From NCBI GenBank assembly GCA_016617785.1, contig JADILM010000004.1:620001-684000 (forward strand): a DNA stretch of 64,000 nt. Direction: 5' to 3'. Origin of the DNA: Sporobolomyces roseus (taxonomy: Eukaryota; Basidiomycota; Microbotryomycetes; Sporidiobolales; Sporidiobolaceae). Position numbers and translations under genes: made by a program. The notes beneath the pieces were generated by a model, which worked only from the letters and a program-made list of their open reading frames with translations, was not told the origin of the DNA and made no database searches. Below are positions 1 through 10,203 of the stretch, piece by piece. Positions within the stretch are counted from its first letter, which is position 1. Each line of letters opens with the position of its first letter.

Positions 1-873
1 TCGCATGATCATCGATCGGGACTGACGAACCCTTGGGTCGGCCCGAAACGGAGTGATTCGACTGCAGGACTGAGTGGATTAGTCGCAATGGGAGAAATCT
101 CGGCACCTTCCGCTTCTACTTCTCCCTTCCCTCCTTCCAGCTCTTCAACTGCATCGACCTTCATCCCCGCTCCCTCATCTTTCCATCATCGTCAACATCC
201 ACCTCAATCTCAACGCCCGAGACGACCGTCTTCTTCCCATTCTCACCCTCACTCTTCGCCGTCTTCCGCTACTTCCTCCTTCGCTCACTCTCATTCATCC
301 GTGAGAACTTCGTCATCATCTCGAAGATCCACCGCAGCGAGTTCCGATCACTGGCAAGGAGTCGTCTCTTCTTCTCTCGGCTCAAATCCCAGTCATTCGA
401 GCGGAATGCATCGAACTCGTTCAGGTTCTTCGTCGAGACCAGATCGACCTTCCACTGGGACGACTTCGACCGGGGAACGAGGAGGAGGAGGGTCGAATAG
501 AGTGAAACAAGGAGGCTTGACCATGACTCCTTCTCACACGAATCTACCTGCCATGGCACCACCTTCTCCAACCCCTCGGACTCACTCGTCTCTCGCTCCT
601 CCGATTCCTTCAGCATCCTCAAACACTACTCCGAAACAGAATCTAGGTGGGCAAGTCACAAATGCGAGTCGAACTTGGAGTTGGACGAATCTTCACGTTC
701 CTACTTATCAAGCGTTGGACGTTGGAGAGTTCAGGGCGAAGAAGGAGCGGGACGAGAAGGTTGCGGTTCCCGGAGAAGAAAGGAATGGAGGAGAGACAGC
801 GGCTCTTCCCCCTCAGCTAAGAAAGGATAGGAAACGACTCTTTCACTTTGCCGATACGGGGGATGCAGAATGA
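1..873 (+). CDS. 3' part of a Ser/Pro/His-rich protein (partial)
   Basis: The reading frame is open from the first base of the window to a stop at 871-873, so the ATG at 88 is probably internal and the gene starts upstream. The visible part is about 290 residues, mostly Ser, Thr, Pro and His in low-complexity runs, with Arg-Ser clusters. Only the last 80 residues look structured: a Trp-containing stretch (RTWSWTNLHVPTYQALDVGE) followed by a charged tail ending FADTGDAE. No enzyme motif, membrane segment or signal is visible, and I do not recognise the family. A regulatory or scaffold protein that is largely disordered is the natural reading, but this is inference. The gene converges with the minus-strand gene ending at 1049, leaving 175 bp between the two stops. 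Confidence 0.6.
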   Translation, partial: SHDHRSGLTNPWVGPKRSDSTAGLSGLVAMGEISAPSASTSPFPPSSSSTASTFIPAPSSFHHRQHPPQSQRPRRPSSSHSHPHSSPSSATSSFAHSHSSVRTSSSSRRSTAASSDHWQGVVSSSLGSNPSHSSGMHRTRSGSSSRPDRPSTGTTSTGERGGGGSNRVKQGGLTMTPSHTNLPAMAPPSPTPRTHSSLAPPIPSASSNTTPKQNLGGQVTNASRTWSWTNLHVPTYQALDVGEFRAKKERDEKVAVPGEERNGGETAALPPQLRKDRKRLFHFADTGDAE

Positions 874-1048
874 TTCTTGGAGGTTCTCTTGGGCTTCGGT
901 TTCGTCTCTATTATTTAATGTTTACCCAGCATCCTTTAATGTTGTAATCCTTTTTTTTCGTTTCTCTTTCACTCACTCGAACCGACAGCGCGAGATGAGA
1001 GGCCTCTCTTACGAGGATCTACAACATATTGCAAGCTACTCTTGCTAC

Positions 1049-4000
1049 TTATCTGCGCTTCTTCCCGGTCTTATCGTCCGACTCCTCACTAGCTCGCTTC
1101 TTCCCTCCACCTTTAGTCGTACTCTCCGTTTCATCGATTTCTCCCTCCTCGACTTCTCCTTCCTCGAGCTCGTCCGTCTCCTCTACTCGTTCTGCGGGCG
1201 GTGCTTCACGAGGGAGTACCTCAACTTCCCCCTCGTCATACATATCAGGTCCTACGATCCTTCGAACGATATCGAGGACATCCTCATCCGGAACGAGTCG
1301 AGATGGATGACGGTCCTTGATGAGTTTCGCAGCATCGGCATCGAATCCTCGTCCACCGAGAGGGGTTCCTTGACAGTGCATCGTTTCGTCGACTGGTCCG
1401 AGATTGTCCACTGGATAACGATCCATCGTTTCGAGCGCGAGTGTTGAAGTGAGAGCGCACTGCAATACGGGTCTTGTGAGTAAGAGACGCAGAGGAGAAA
1501 ACGGGAAAGGGAGACTCACGGCAGGAACGAGGAATTCGTAAGGCTGTGAGTCCTTGTTGAGGAACGAGCGAATCCTGAGGCGAGTAAAGTGGCACCGAGA
1601 GCGGGTCAGAGGAGGTTCAGACTTTTTGCTACTGGATCCAGGTGGGGATGAGTGCGAAGAGGAGGTAGAGGCTACAGGTAAGGGTTCCGGAGCTTGATGG
1701 TGGTGGTGAAGTCGAAGTCCGCCTCTCGAAGATCCCGCGAGTACAGGACGTTCGTCCTCCGTAACTTCTTCTCGTAGTCTAGAGGAATGACCGCTTCGTC
1801 TCGACTTCTTGACCGGTGTAGCAGTGTCGATAGAAGGAGAGCCGTTCTCGTCGGAGTATCGACTTCTCTTGCCTTTGCTCGACGATTGAGGAGTCGACTC
1901 GGGCCTGGGGGATGCTGGCTTCGAAGGTGTAGGTCCGATACTGGAGAGACGAGATGACCTCCGAATCGGAGAGGGAACGTCGAGAGTGTCTGAGGGCAGT
2001 TGAGGTTGAGGTGTCGTGGCAGCTGATTCCTCGGGAAGAGCGGAAGCGAGTCGGCGTGGCGATCGACGAGGTTCGGGAGGAGATGAGTGATGTCCTTGTT
2101 CCGTCGACTCGGGCTGCTCAGCAGAATCGGGATGAAGAGCTTCTCGAATGACTTCGGGATCGACCTCAATCACAGGGATGGGAGAATCTGACGCAGTCGC
2201 TGCTGCCAGTGCCTCCACAGCGTTGTCAGCGAGATCCTCGACAATTGCTTCAGTGGATGATGTAGGCTGAATAAATGATTCGCGCGTTAGTGTCGGAGTT
2301 TTGTCGAGAGAGCGACGAGAAACGGTGCGAACCTCGACTTCTTCTCCCTCTTTGCTCATCTCGACGATTGCCAGTACGTCTTTGGATCCATTCTCAGTAG
2401 TCGCCGTGGAGGATTCGTCGGCAAAACCATTGAGAGTGACGGCTGTGATCTCGGAAGAAAGGTCAGTTCGAATTTGGCGAAGTGGAGCAAAGGAAGCGAT
2501 GCACACCTTCGTCGTTCTCAGCAGGAGACTGAGGGATGATAGCTTGCGGAGTCCCGAACTGAATAGGCAAGGAAGGGTTCCATTCTCCAGGTTCAAAGAC
2601 ATCGTGTATTTGAAGGGGTTGAGGAGTCTGAGGAGCGCTGTCAGCGGGAGCTGAGGTTTCAGTAGCGAGCTATGAAGGCGAACGTATCAGTATCTGAGCG
2701 ATGCCCTCGAGGAGAGAAAAGCCTCACCTGATCGGTCTCTACTTCCAATCCTCCTCCGTATTCTCGCTCGTCGTAATTATCGAAGTCAACTTGATCGAGC
2801 CCGTGTCCGTTGCCATTGACCACTACTTCGTCATCATCCGAGCTGTGATAGCTGATAGGTTCAGACGAAGGAGCTTCCGAAACTTGACGTTCATCTTCTT
2901 CCTCATTCCTCGCTTCCAACTCATTCTTCGCCCTCAAAGCAGCCTTTACTTCGTCGAGATCAACTTCGACATCACTGTTGAGCTGATCGTCGTCCGCCTC
3001 CTCCTCACTATCATCCTCGATAACGATAGTCTCCCCGAATTCTTCTTCTCCTCCATCGAGTCCGAGTACTCCACCTGCTCTCTTGTGCGGACTGAGGAGC
3101 TCTTGCGCTATTTCGGCGTCGCTGTCGTCGTAGGAAGAAGAAGAAGAGGCGTACTCGTGAGGTTGCTCATCGACGAAATCGTCGAATCGAATCTCGTCTG
3201 CAGCTGAAGTTGTCGATTCGATTTGAGTGGTGGATCGAGGCGGAGTGAGGGCGGGGGTTCGATCTTCGAAGGTCGAAGTGGAAGGGCGAGAGGTAGGCTG
3301 CATGATCGCGGAGGACTCTCCCGGTGTCTGAGAAGGAGGAGAGGAAGGCGGAGTAGAGAGGGCGAGATCGGGATTCTGGGGAGGTGCCGAGTCTCCGTAG
3401 ATCATATTCTCTTGACCGTTACTGGCTGGAGGAGGTGTGGCGCCGATACGGCTTCGGTGAGCGATGTTTCGATTCGATTCTGTCGTGACCTCCTCCTCTC
3501 GATCTTGCTGTAACTCGACTGACGGCTCGTCGTCATCCACAATGAGCATACCTAGTTGTGAGGTTTGCGGTTGTTCGAAGTCGTCCGCCTCCTTTGGCTT
3601 CGTCTCGTGAGAAAGGTCGACCATTTCGCTCAATTGATGAGGTTCGTTGATCTCCTCTTCGTTCGAAACTTCAATCTCTGGCTCTAGCTCTTCGTCTCGC
3701 TCTGAGCGCTCAAGAGGCTCATCGACGCTGGTTGTGACAGAGGGAGGAGCAGGCAAGTTGAGAGGAGCGTCGAGAGAAGGAGGTGGACCATTGGGTTCGA
3801 AACGGAAGTGAGAGGAGAAGCGAGAGAGGTCGGGACCGGAGGAGCGAGCGATAGATGAAGTAGCCGAAGGAGGTAGAGGGAGGAAGGGAGAGTCGGAGGA
3901 TGATTCGAGAACTGAGGTCGGATTCGAAATGGATGAGACAGGAGGATTGACCGGGGGGACTTGAAAGCTGACGGCTCTCTTTGTTGTTGTCGTCGGAGGT

Positions 4001-7000
4001 GGCATGAGGTCAGCAGAGAGGATTGAAGGGGATTTGTCGCGGGTTGGCGAAAGGGATTCAGTATTGTCGGAGGTTTCGTTTGCGATCTCGAGATCCTCGG
4101 TTGGCGGTGTAGCTTGTTGAACAGGTTCAGCTGGTGGCGATGGCTGTTGCTGAATCTCGGATGTCGCAGGGAGCTGCTTTCCAGAATCCTCCAAAGTCGT
4201 CGCTTCACCGATTCGCAATTCCGTCTCCTGCTCGACATTTTCCTCATAATCCCGTGCAGCTGATCCAAAGTCTTCGTCGTCATCGATGATCGTCATACCC
4301 GTCTCATCTTCCTTTGACTTGACCGAAGGAGCTTGATCAACTTGTTCTTTCGAATCTACCTCCATCGTAACTTCCTCTCCACTCGGAAGGTCCTCCGGCT
4401 GTTGCTCGTCCGCTACGACGATCTCTGGATTCAGTTCTTCATTTTGCTGGTCCGATTGAACGGGATCATCGATGTTTGTAGCTGTTGCCGAAGGATGAGG
4501 GAGATTGATCGGATCGTCGAGTTTCGGTTGAGGTGCGTCTTCGTAACGGAAGTGAGAGGAGAAGTTGCGTTCAGGATGATCGAGACTCGATCCGATTCGG
4601 AGGGAAGGTTGAGGAGTCGTCGAAGATTGGAGATTGACTAGCTCGGAAGCGATAGCGAGAATGTGATCGTTCGCTTCTTCATCCTCCTTACTGAGCGGTC
4701 CTTCAGGTGATGGAGGTGCGTCGAATGCAGATCGATCTGGAGATTGAGGTCTTGAATCATCCGCTTCGTTCCCCGTCCCGCTCCTTTCTCCGACTTCCTC
4801 CGTTTCACCTTCACCTTCCCCTTCCTCCTCGATATCGATTAGTTGACCTCCTTTCTCCTGATAGACTTGCTCGGTATCTTGTATTTGTTGAGCGATTCGA
4901 GCGACCAATGCAGGCGAGCGAGCATTTTCGAGCTGATCATACAGAATCTCCATCAAGCGTTCGAGATCTTTCAGATCGTATTCGTCTAGGAGTTCGGGTT
5001 TCCATGTGTCCTCGACATCTTCGTCGTCGTCGGAAGAGGAGAGGGGATCGAAATCGGACAGTGCGAGTCGAGATAGATCGTCAGAATCGACTGAGGGTGA
5101 CGGCAACGCTTTCCCTTTTCCTTTCGCTTGCCAAGGGATACGAGGTCCGAAGTCCTACAGGAAGCGTTCTCCATGATTAGCTCCAGTGACTCGGAGAGGA
5201 CAGGGGGCGGAAATAGAGAGTACTCACCTCCGAATCCTCTCTTTCGACCGAATCCCGCTCCTTCGCGCCCTCTCCACCCTCCATTCCATCTTCTTCATCA
5301 GATTCGAATTCTCGACCAGGTACAGTCTCGTCTCCGGGTACTCCCTCGCCGAAGAATTCCCCCTCATCTTGAGAATCTTCTTTCCCTTCCCTCTCCAGCT
5401 CCATCTCGGCATCTCTCCCACTATTCTCTGTCTCCTCATCTTCAATCTGAACAGAACTCTCTTCCTCCAAATCCTCCTTCTCCTCACTCGCCATTTTCTC
5501 CGTAGATTGATGTATCTCCTCCTCGTACCCTTCAAACGCATTCCCTTCTCCCTCTCTCAAATACGGTAATTTCTCCAGCTCCCTCATTCTAATCTGATCA
5601 ACATCCAACAATTCCCCCTGAGCTTCTTCAGGAGTAGGATTGTTATCGAAATTGTACAGATCCTCAACCGAGAGAGGTAGGAACTGATCTGCTGTTGGAA
5701 CGAAGGGAGAGGGTTGAGTAGTAGCCGAGAGGAGGTGAGAGTCGATTAGAACGTCGGAAGTGGTCGAGGTCGAAGCGGAGTTCGAATCTAACTGAGCTTG
5801 TTGCAGAACTTGTTGGAGTTGAAGATCGAACAAAGGGTCGAGGGGTTCGACGAGGGGTGGTACGACGTTCGAGACGGGTGCTTGAATCTTGGAAGGTTCC
5901 TCCTCGACAGCTTCATCATCCGAATCTATCAACTCGATAGTTCCCAAATCTTCGACTTTCTCCTTCCCTTGTTCCTGCTCGATGGATTCTTCCCTCTTAA
6001 CCCTATCAGCCGATTCCTTAACCAAATCCTCCAAATCAAACCCATAACTCGCTCTTCTCGTCGGTTCCTCGCCGCCCATAACTTCATAATCCATTAATCT
6101 CTCATCAACGTCCTCTCCAAACCCTTCTTCTTCCTCCAAGAACCCTTCCTGAGAATCTTGATACCTAATAGGACGTCCAAACGGATCTCTCTTGATATCT
6201 TGCGAAACCGGCGGAGGGAGCAGATCCTGTTCTTCCTCAATTCGAATCGATTCTTCATTGGAATTTGAAGGGATCCCAACAATCGAATCAAACACTCCTT
6301 GATACACATCCTCTTCAGTTTCTCCATTCTCTTCCTGTTCTTCTTCGCCAGTAGCTTCATCTTCTTCTTGACTCAGGTATTGCTCGAAATCTTCAGGAGC
6401 GGAAAGTGAAACGGATCCTTCGTTTCTCGGTCTAAAGAGAGGGGATCTTTCTCGATCGTTGGAAGTCCGGAGAGGTTGATCAGGGGAGGAAGAGAGTCGT
6501 GGGGAATTGAGCGACTGGGAGGGAACGGTGAGAGAAGGGTATTCGATCGGAGGATGAGAGTAGTGGGAATGGGAGAGAGAAGAGAGGGGTGGTGAGGTTT
6601 TGCGCGGTGAGGAGGAAGGAAGTGAGTTGGGAGTAGGAGATCGAGATGAAACGAAACTGGCAGAAAACCGACAACTCCGAATCAGCTTCGATAGGAATTC
6701 GAATTTGGACAACTTGAACTTACCCTGTTTCATCTTCTTGTCCTTCTTCCTCTTCTTCTTCCTGATCCACTCCAGATTCTTCATCTTCGAATTCCTCGTC
6801 ATCCACAATCGAATCGACGATCGAATCGACACTTTCCTGCCTACCTCGACTCTGGATCGGTTCCTCCTTCCTCTCCTCCTCTTCTTCATCACTATCGAGA
6901 ACGACAATCTCGACAGGTTTCCCCTTGGATTGAGGTCTCTCAAACTCGAGTGGTTCATCCTCTTCTGAATCCTCTGCAAATCCGTCCCTAGGATCAATTT

Positions 7001-7646
7001 TGACCTGTTGACCCTCTGCGAGATTCTCATCGTCATCGTCTTCTTCTTCTTCATCCATATCAGTTTCCTCGACAATCTCCTGCTCCAATTTCAATTCCAT
7101 TTCTTTCGATTCTTCCCCAACTCTCTTGACTTCTCCAAACACATCCTCTTTCTCCCTACTCTCCTTCTCCTCCTTCTCCTTTTCGTCCCTCAATCTCTGT
7201 CTTTCCACTCGCTCAGATCGTTTCCGCTGACGTTCCACTTCGGGATCCAAAGCATTCTGAACTTTCTTCTTCAACCCTTCGATGAATGAATCGAATTCCC
7301 CCGCACTCAATTTCTCGAATGGGTTGACTCGTGGTTTCTGACTGGTCGAAGACTTAGCGGAGAATTGAGGGGAGGTTCGATGTGTGGTGAAAGAGAAGGA
7401 AGGGGTATTCTGAGGGATTCTATAACTTGTTGTTGGAGTCGCACTCGAGGGCGTAGGCGGAGGGAGGGCGAGTGTTCGGGGCGTCGCGAAGGGTGAAGAA
7501 GGTGGGCGAGGATGGGGGTGAAAGAGGGAAGTTCTGAGTGCTGCGGGAGGGTAGGGAGAGAAACGGGGAGTCGAGGAGGATACGGAAGTTGAAGGGTGAG
7601 GACGACGGTGAGGTGGTAGGGCTTGAGAGGGAGTCGAGTGGGACAT
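1049..7646 (-). CDS. Large acidic multi-SIM protein, 2091 aa, function unknown
   Basis: Six exons: 7646-6724, 6656-5228, 5154-2728, 2669-2507, 2442-1520, 1459-1049. The start is the first in-frame ATG; the frame upstream has only TTG. The protein is dominated by Glu, Asp, Ser and Pro. Five short hydrophobic cores followed by acidic/serine runs (VEIVVLDSDEE, GTIELIDSDDE, MTIIDDDED, MLIVDDDEP, TIVIEDDSEE) fit SUMO-interacting motifs. Residues about 980-1100 and 1230-1360 are a diverged internal duplication, each beginning FSSHFR[YF] and each containing one of these motifs. The only globular-looking part is near the C-terminus (about residues 1925-2030, from RSRCHF through FLVPACAL to a conserved-looking DxVRRIVGPD stretch), followed by a basic KRRR-type tail that could be a nuclear signal. 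I do not recognise the family. A nuclear SUMO-binding scaffold is an inference from the motifs. Confidence 0.75.
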
Positions 7647-8184
7647 GTTTCGAGAGTGGGACTGTGAGAACAGCAAGTGAGCGAATGGTTAGTTTGGGAG
7701 GATTCTTGGGAGAGTGCGAGTTCAGGTCGATAGCGTTTTCTCCCCCTATGATTCTGATTCTCTGGTGGGTGCTTCGTTCATGTACTACCTTCGTCTCTGC
7801 CTGCCTGGTTCTTCGAATGAGCGGAATTGGTGGTGCGGTCATAATTCCATCTCTTGTCCCTCTCTCCCGGACTGAACTGCTTGCCCTTACCTCCACTGCA
7901 TACATACCGAGTCCTTGTAGATAGACTGTATATCGACTTACGTTGTGCCTTGTTGAGTTGCTAATTGATGATTGTGCTCCACCTCGAATTAACTAGTTTG
8001 ATCCCTCTTGACTCTCCTTCTCTTTGGGAGACTTGCTTGCTATATCCCTTAGCTATCTCTTGACCTTATTGAGTAATTCTAGGTTGTTGTTTGGGTATCT
8101 ATCTGAAAGTCGAGTGAAGAAAGTGATCAAGATTCGATTCCGCTCCTCTCTCCCTCCTCCCACTCACCTCGAAACCATTCAATA
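7647..8184. promoter_or_regulatory. Divergent intergenic region between the acidic protein and YPI1
   Basis: These 538 bp separate two head-to-head start codons, so the region must hold both promoters. It has pyrimidine-rich tracts just upstream of the plus-strand ATG (CTCTCTCCCTCCTCCC near 8145-8160) and no long conserved-looking ORF. I see no clear TATA box at a convincing distance. Open frames on both strands near 7420-7924 look like chance. Confidence 0.5.
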
Positions 8185-8881
8185 ATGCAATCAAACCGAC
8201 CATCAACAGTTCCCGCCTCACATGGTAGTCGAACTCAAACTATCACGGGTACTCCAGCTGAACCCTCTTCTTCCTCATCCGATCCATCATCTCAAACTCC
8301 GGATCAAGCCCAACCTTCAGTCGATGGCCTACTCAGATTGAGAGGACGAGCACTACAGAGTCAGAGAGTACAGTGGTCACATGAAACGGTAGATAACGAA
8401 CAATTGAATCGAAAGAAATCGAAAAGTAAGTCCTCTCCCTCGGCCCTCTCCCTCTGACTTGCGCTAACGAGGGCGTGTGTCTAGTCTGTTGTATTTATCA
8501 CAAGCCGAAAGCATTCGACGAATCATCAGATGAATCGTCGTCTGATGGAGGGGATTCGGATGCATCGATAGGTTCGGCCGATTCAAGACAAGCTCGTTCG
8601 AACCCGAGAAGGCGGAATCCTCGACATCACCGTCATCATGAAGATGCAGAGGAGTGCGGGCATGGGGCTGGACCGTCCTCGAGTGGAGTGACGAGAAGTA
8701 GCGGTGGGGGAAGTCAGGTTGAAACGATCGCTCCTCCGCCGGTGCCGAACGCCTATGAGAGGCAGCCTGCTACGGGAGGAGGAGGTAGCGGTAGTGGTGG
8801 GAAGGGGAAAGGTGAGTCTTAATTTGGGTCATCACAAGTTGTTTGAGCTGATCAAAATCGGGAGTCGCAGGGAAAGCCTGA
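8185..8881 (+). CDS. YPI1: Type 1 protein phosphatase inhibitor YPI1 / inhibitor-3
   Basis: Exons 8185-8425, 8485-8811 and 8871-8881 give 192 aa. The diagnostic core is the PP1-docking RVQW followed by SHETVDNE.LNRKKSK and CCIYHKPKAFDESSDESS, matching the Inhibitor-3/Ypi1 family, whose members bind and restrain the catalytic subunit of PP1 (Glc7), mainly in the nucleus. The N-terminal 60 residues are Ser/Pro/Gln-rich. The C-terminus has HHRHHED and a GGGGSGSGG linker before a short basic tail. The last intron is optional for the product: reading through its donor at 8812 reaches a stop at 8822 and also gives 192 residues, differing only in the last two residues. The first intron sits inside the signature (KKSK|ICC). 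It shares its promoter region with the acidic protein gene. Confidence 0.93.
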
Positions 8882-9124
8882 TCCTGTTCACCTCTCTGGT
8901 CTCTTCGAATCGACTCTTCGTACTCTCCACTTGTTGTCACTATTCCCATTTCGCTCATTCACAGCCCGGTACAAAAGAGGAGTCGAAATGTTCTTCTCGA
9001 ATGCTCCACACCAAATCGACCACCCTGTCCCTTACTCCACCGATTCCAAAACATCTCGACTAGCATCCTCTCATCTCAATCCACAATATCGAAACTGAGA
9101 TCACCATTCGGCGAGTCAGCTCGT

Positions 9125-9853
9125 CTACTGACTCTTTCGAAGCATTCGCCTCTTCGTAGGGGCGTCTTGATAATCCCTCTCTTGAACATCAATGCGACGT
9201 TCAACATGGAAAGCTGTACACACAAGTGGGCGAATCAGATGGTTGAAGGAGCTCGAGGAGAGGGAAGAACTTACGATCATCAGCGCGTTGGATTTTGCTC
9301 AGTTCGATTTGAAGTTGCACGACTTCAGCTTCGGCAATCCAGAAATCTATGAGGCCGGACAACAACACTGATGACACATTTGAGCTATCAGTCAATCGCT
9401 TGGCATTTGGAAAGACCAGGGGAAGATGCTGGACGAACTTTGTAAATCCTTTACTCCGCTCCTGTACCAATTCGCTCGAAGTTGAACACCCTCAAAGAGC
9501 TGGTGCGCCTTGGACTCTATCTGATCATACTCCCTCTTCAGCGCCCTCGTCGGAGACTCGTAGAGGTCCTGATTCTCGTTCTCGACAAGTTCGAGGTATT
9601 GGATTCTAGCGTCGAGTGCCCCGATCTTACGACAGACGGTTTGTACAGGACCTCCAGGATTGTCATGAATTACTGATTCGATCGGGTAGGGAGTGAATCC
9701 TACGATTCGATGGAAAGTGGGCATCGAGGTCACTTGCGCCATGAGGGAATCGCGTTGATGAAACGATTCGACAAGTTCTTGTTTGAGCTGGTGTATGGCT
9801 GATTGGGAATCGCTGTGTAGGTGCGTCTCAGACATGTGGATATCGTCGCTCAT
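9125..9853 (-). CDS. Orphan repeat-family protein A, 198 aa
   Basis: Exons 9853-9439, 9367-9275 and 9213-9125. I do not recognise a known domain. It is a helical, probably coiled-coil protein with one copy of the repeat also found twice in the neighbouring gene. Shared landmarks are a Gln/Leu-rich N-terminal helix, VGFTP, a CRxxGxLxARI stretch, ALxxE and LFxxxxL, then a second exon resembling the neighbour's (FWIAEAE). The phase-1 introns lie at the same places as in the neighbour. The first uses a GTTCGT donor and its sequence resembles the neighbour's intron. The start chosen (MSDDIH) aligns with the neighbour's N-terminus. The frame is open further upstream to an acceptor at 10048, so a longer N-terminus is possible (see the orphan exon). 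Confidence 0.6.
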
Positions 9854-10047
9854 GCTGTCGAGAGTGAATGAGGGGAGGGAAAGAGCTTGAACGGGTATAG
9901 ACTGAATTTTGATCTCCTTCTCCGCGGTCTCGTGCAAAGTATTCAGGCCCTTGCGTAGTTGACAGACGACTCTAGGTGGAGCTGATGGAAGATACTGTTG
10001 TGACTGGCACGAGGCATCAGACGGAGAATCACAAACTTCCACAAATT
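9854..10047 (-). other. In-frame orphan exon upstream of gene A (possible repeat relic)
   Basis: From a good acceptor (TTTTACTCCTAG, AG at 10049-10048) the frame runs open without a stop into gene A. The first residues (EFVEVCDS) resemble the second exon of the repeat units, and the acceptor phase is the same (phase 1). No matching first exon is visible in the about 150 bp upstream before the neighbour's stop at 10204. It could be a real upstream exon of gene A, 5' UTR, or a remnant of a lost repeat unit. The sequence alone does not decide. Confidence 0.35.
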
Positions 10048-10203
10048 CTAGGAGTAAAAGAAAGATTTTGTCAAAATGATAGCCTTTCGTCCGTCTCCTC
10101 GCGTGCTCCGTCTGCTACCCCCTTCACGTGACCGCCTTGAAATAAGTCTCTTCACTGCTCAGTCTCCTCGAATCCAGCTCCTTGCCATACCTTCTGGTCT
10201 GAC

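Noticed and set aside
269..622. 117-residue minus-strand open frame opposite the first gene
   Set aside because: A mirror of the Ser-rich plus-strand coding sequence, with no independent features.
9376..9470. Apparent frameshift in gene A between exon 1 and exon 2
   Set aside because: It disappears if the intron starts at the GTTCGT donor (9438) and ends at CATCAG (9368), which matches the neighbour's intron in position, phase and sequence.
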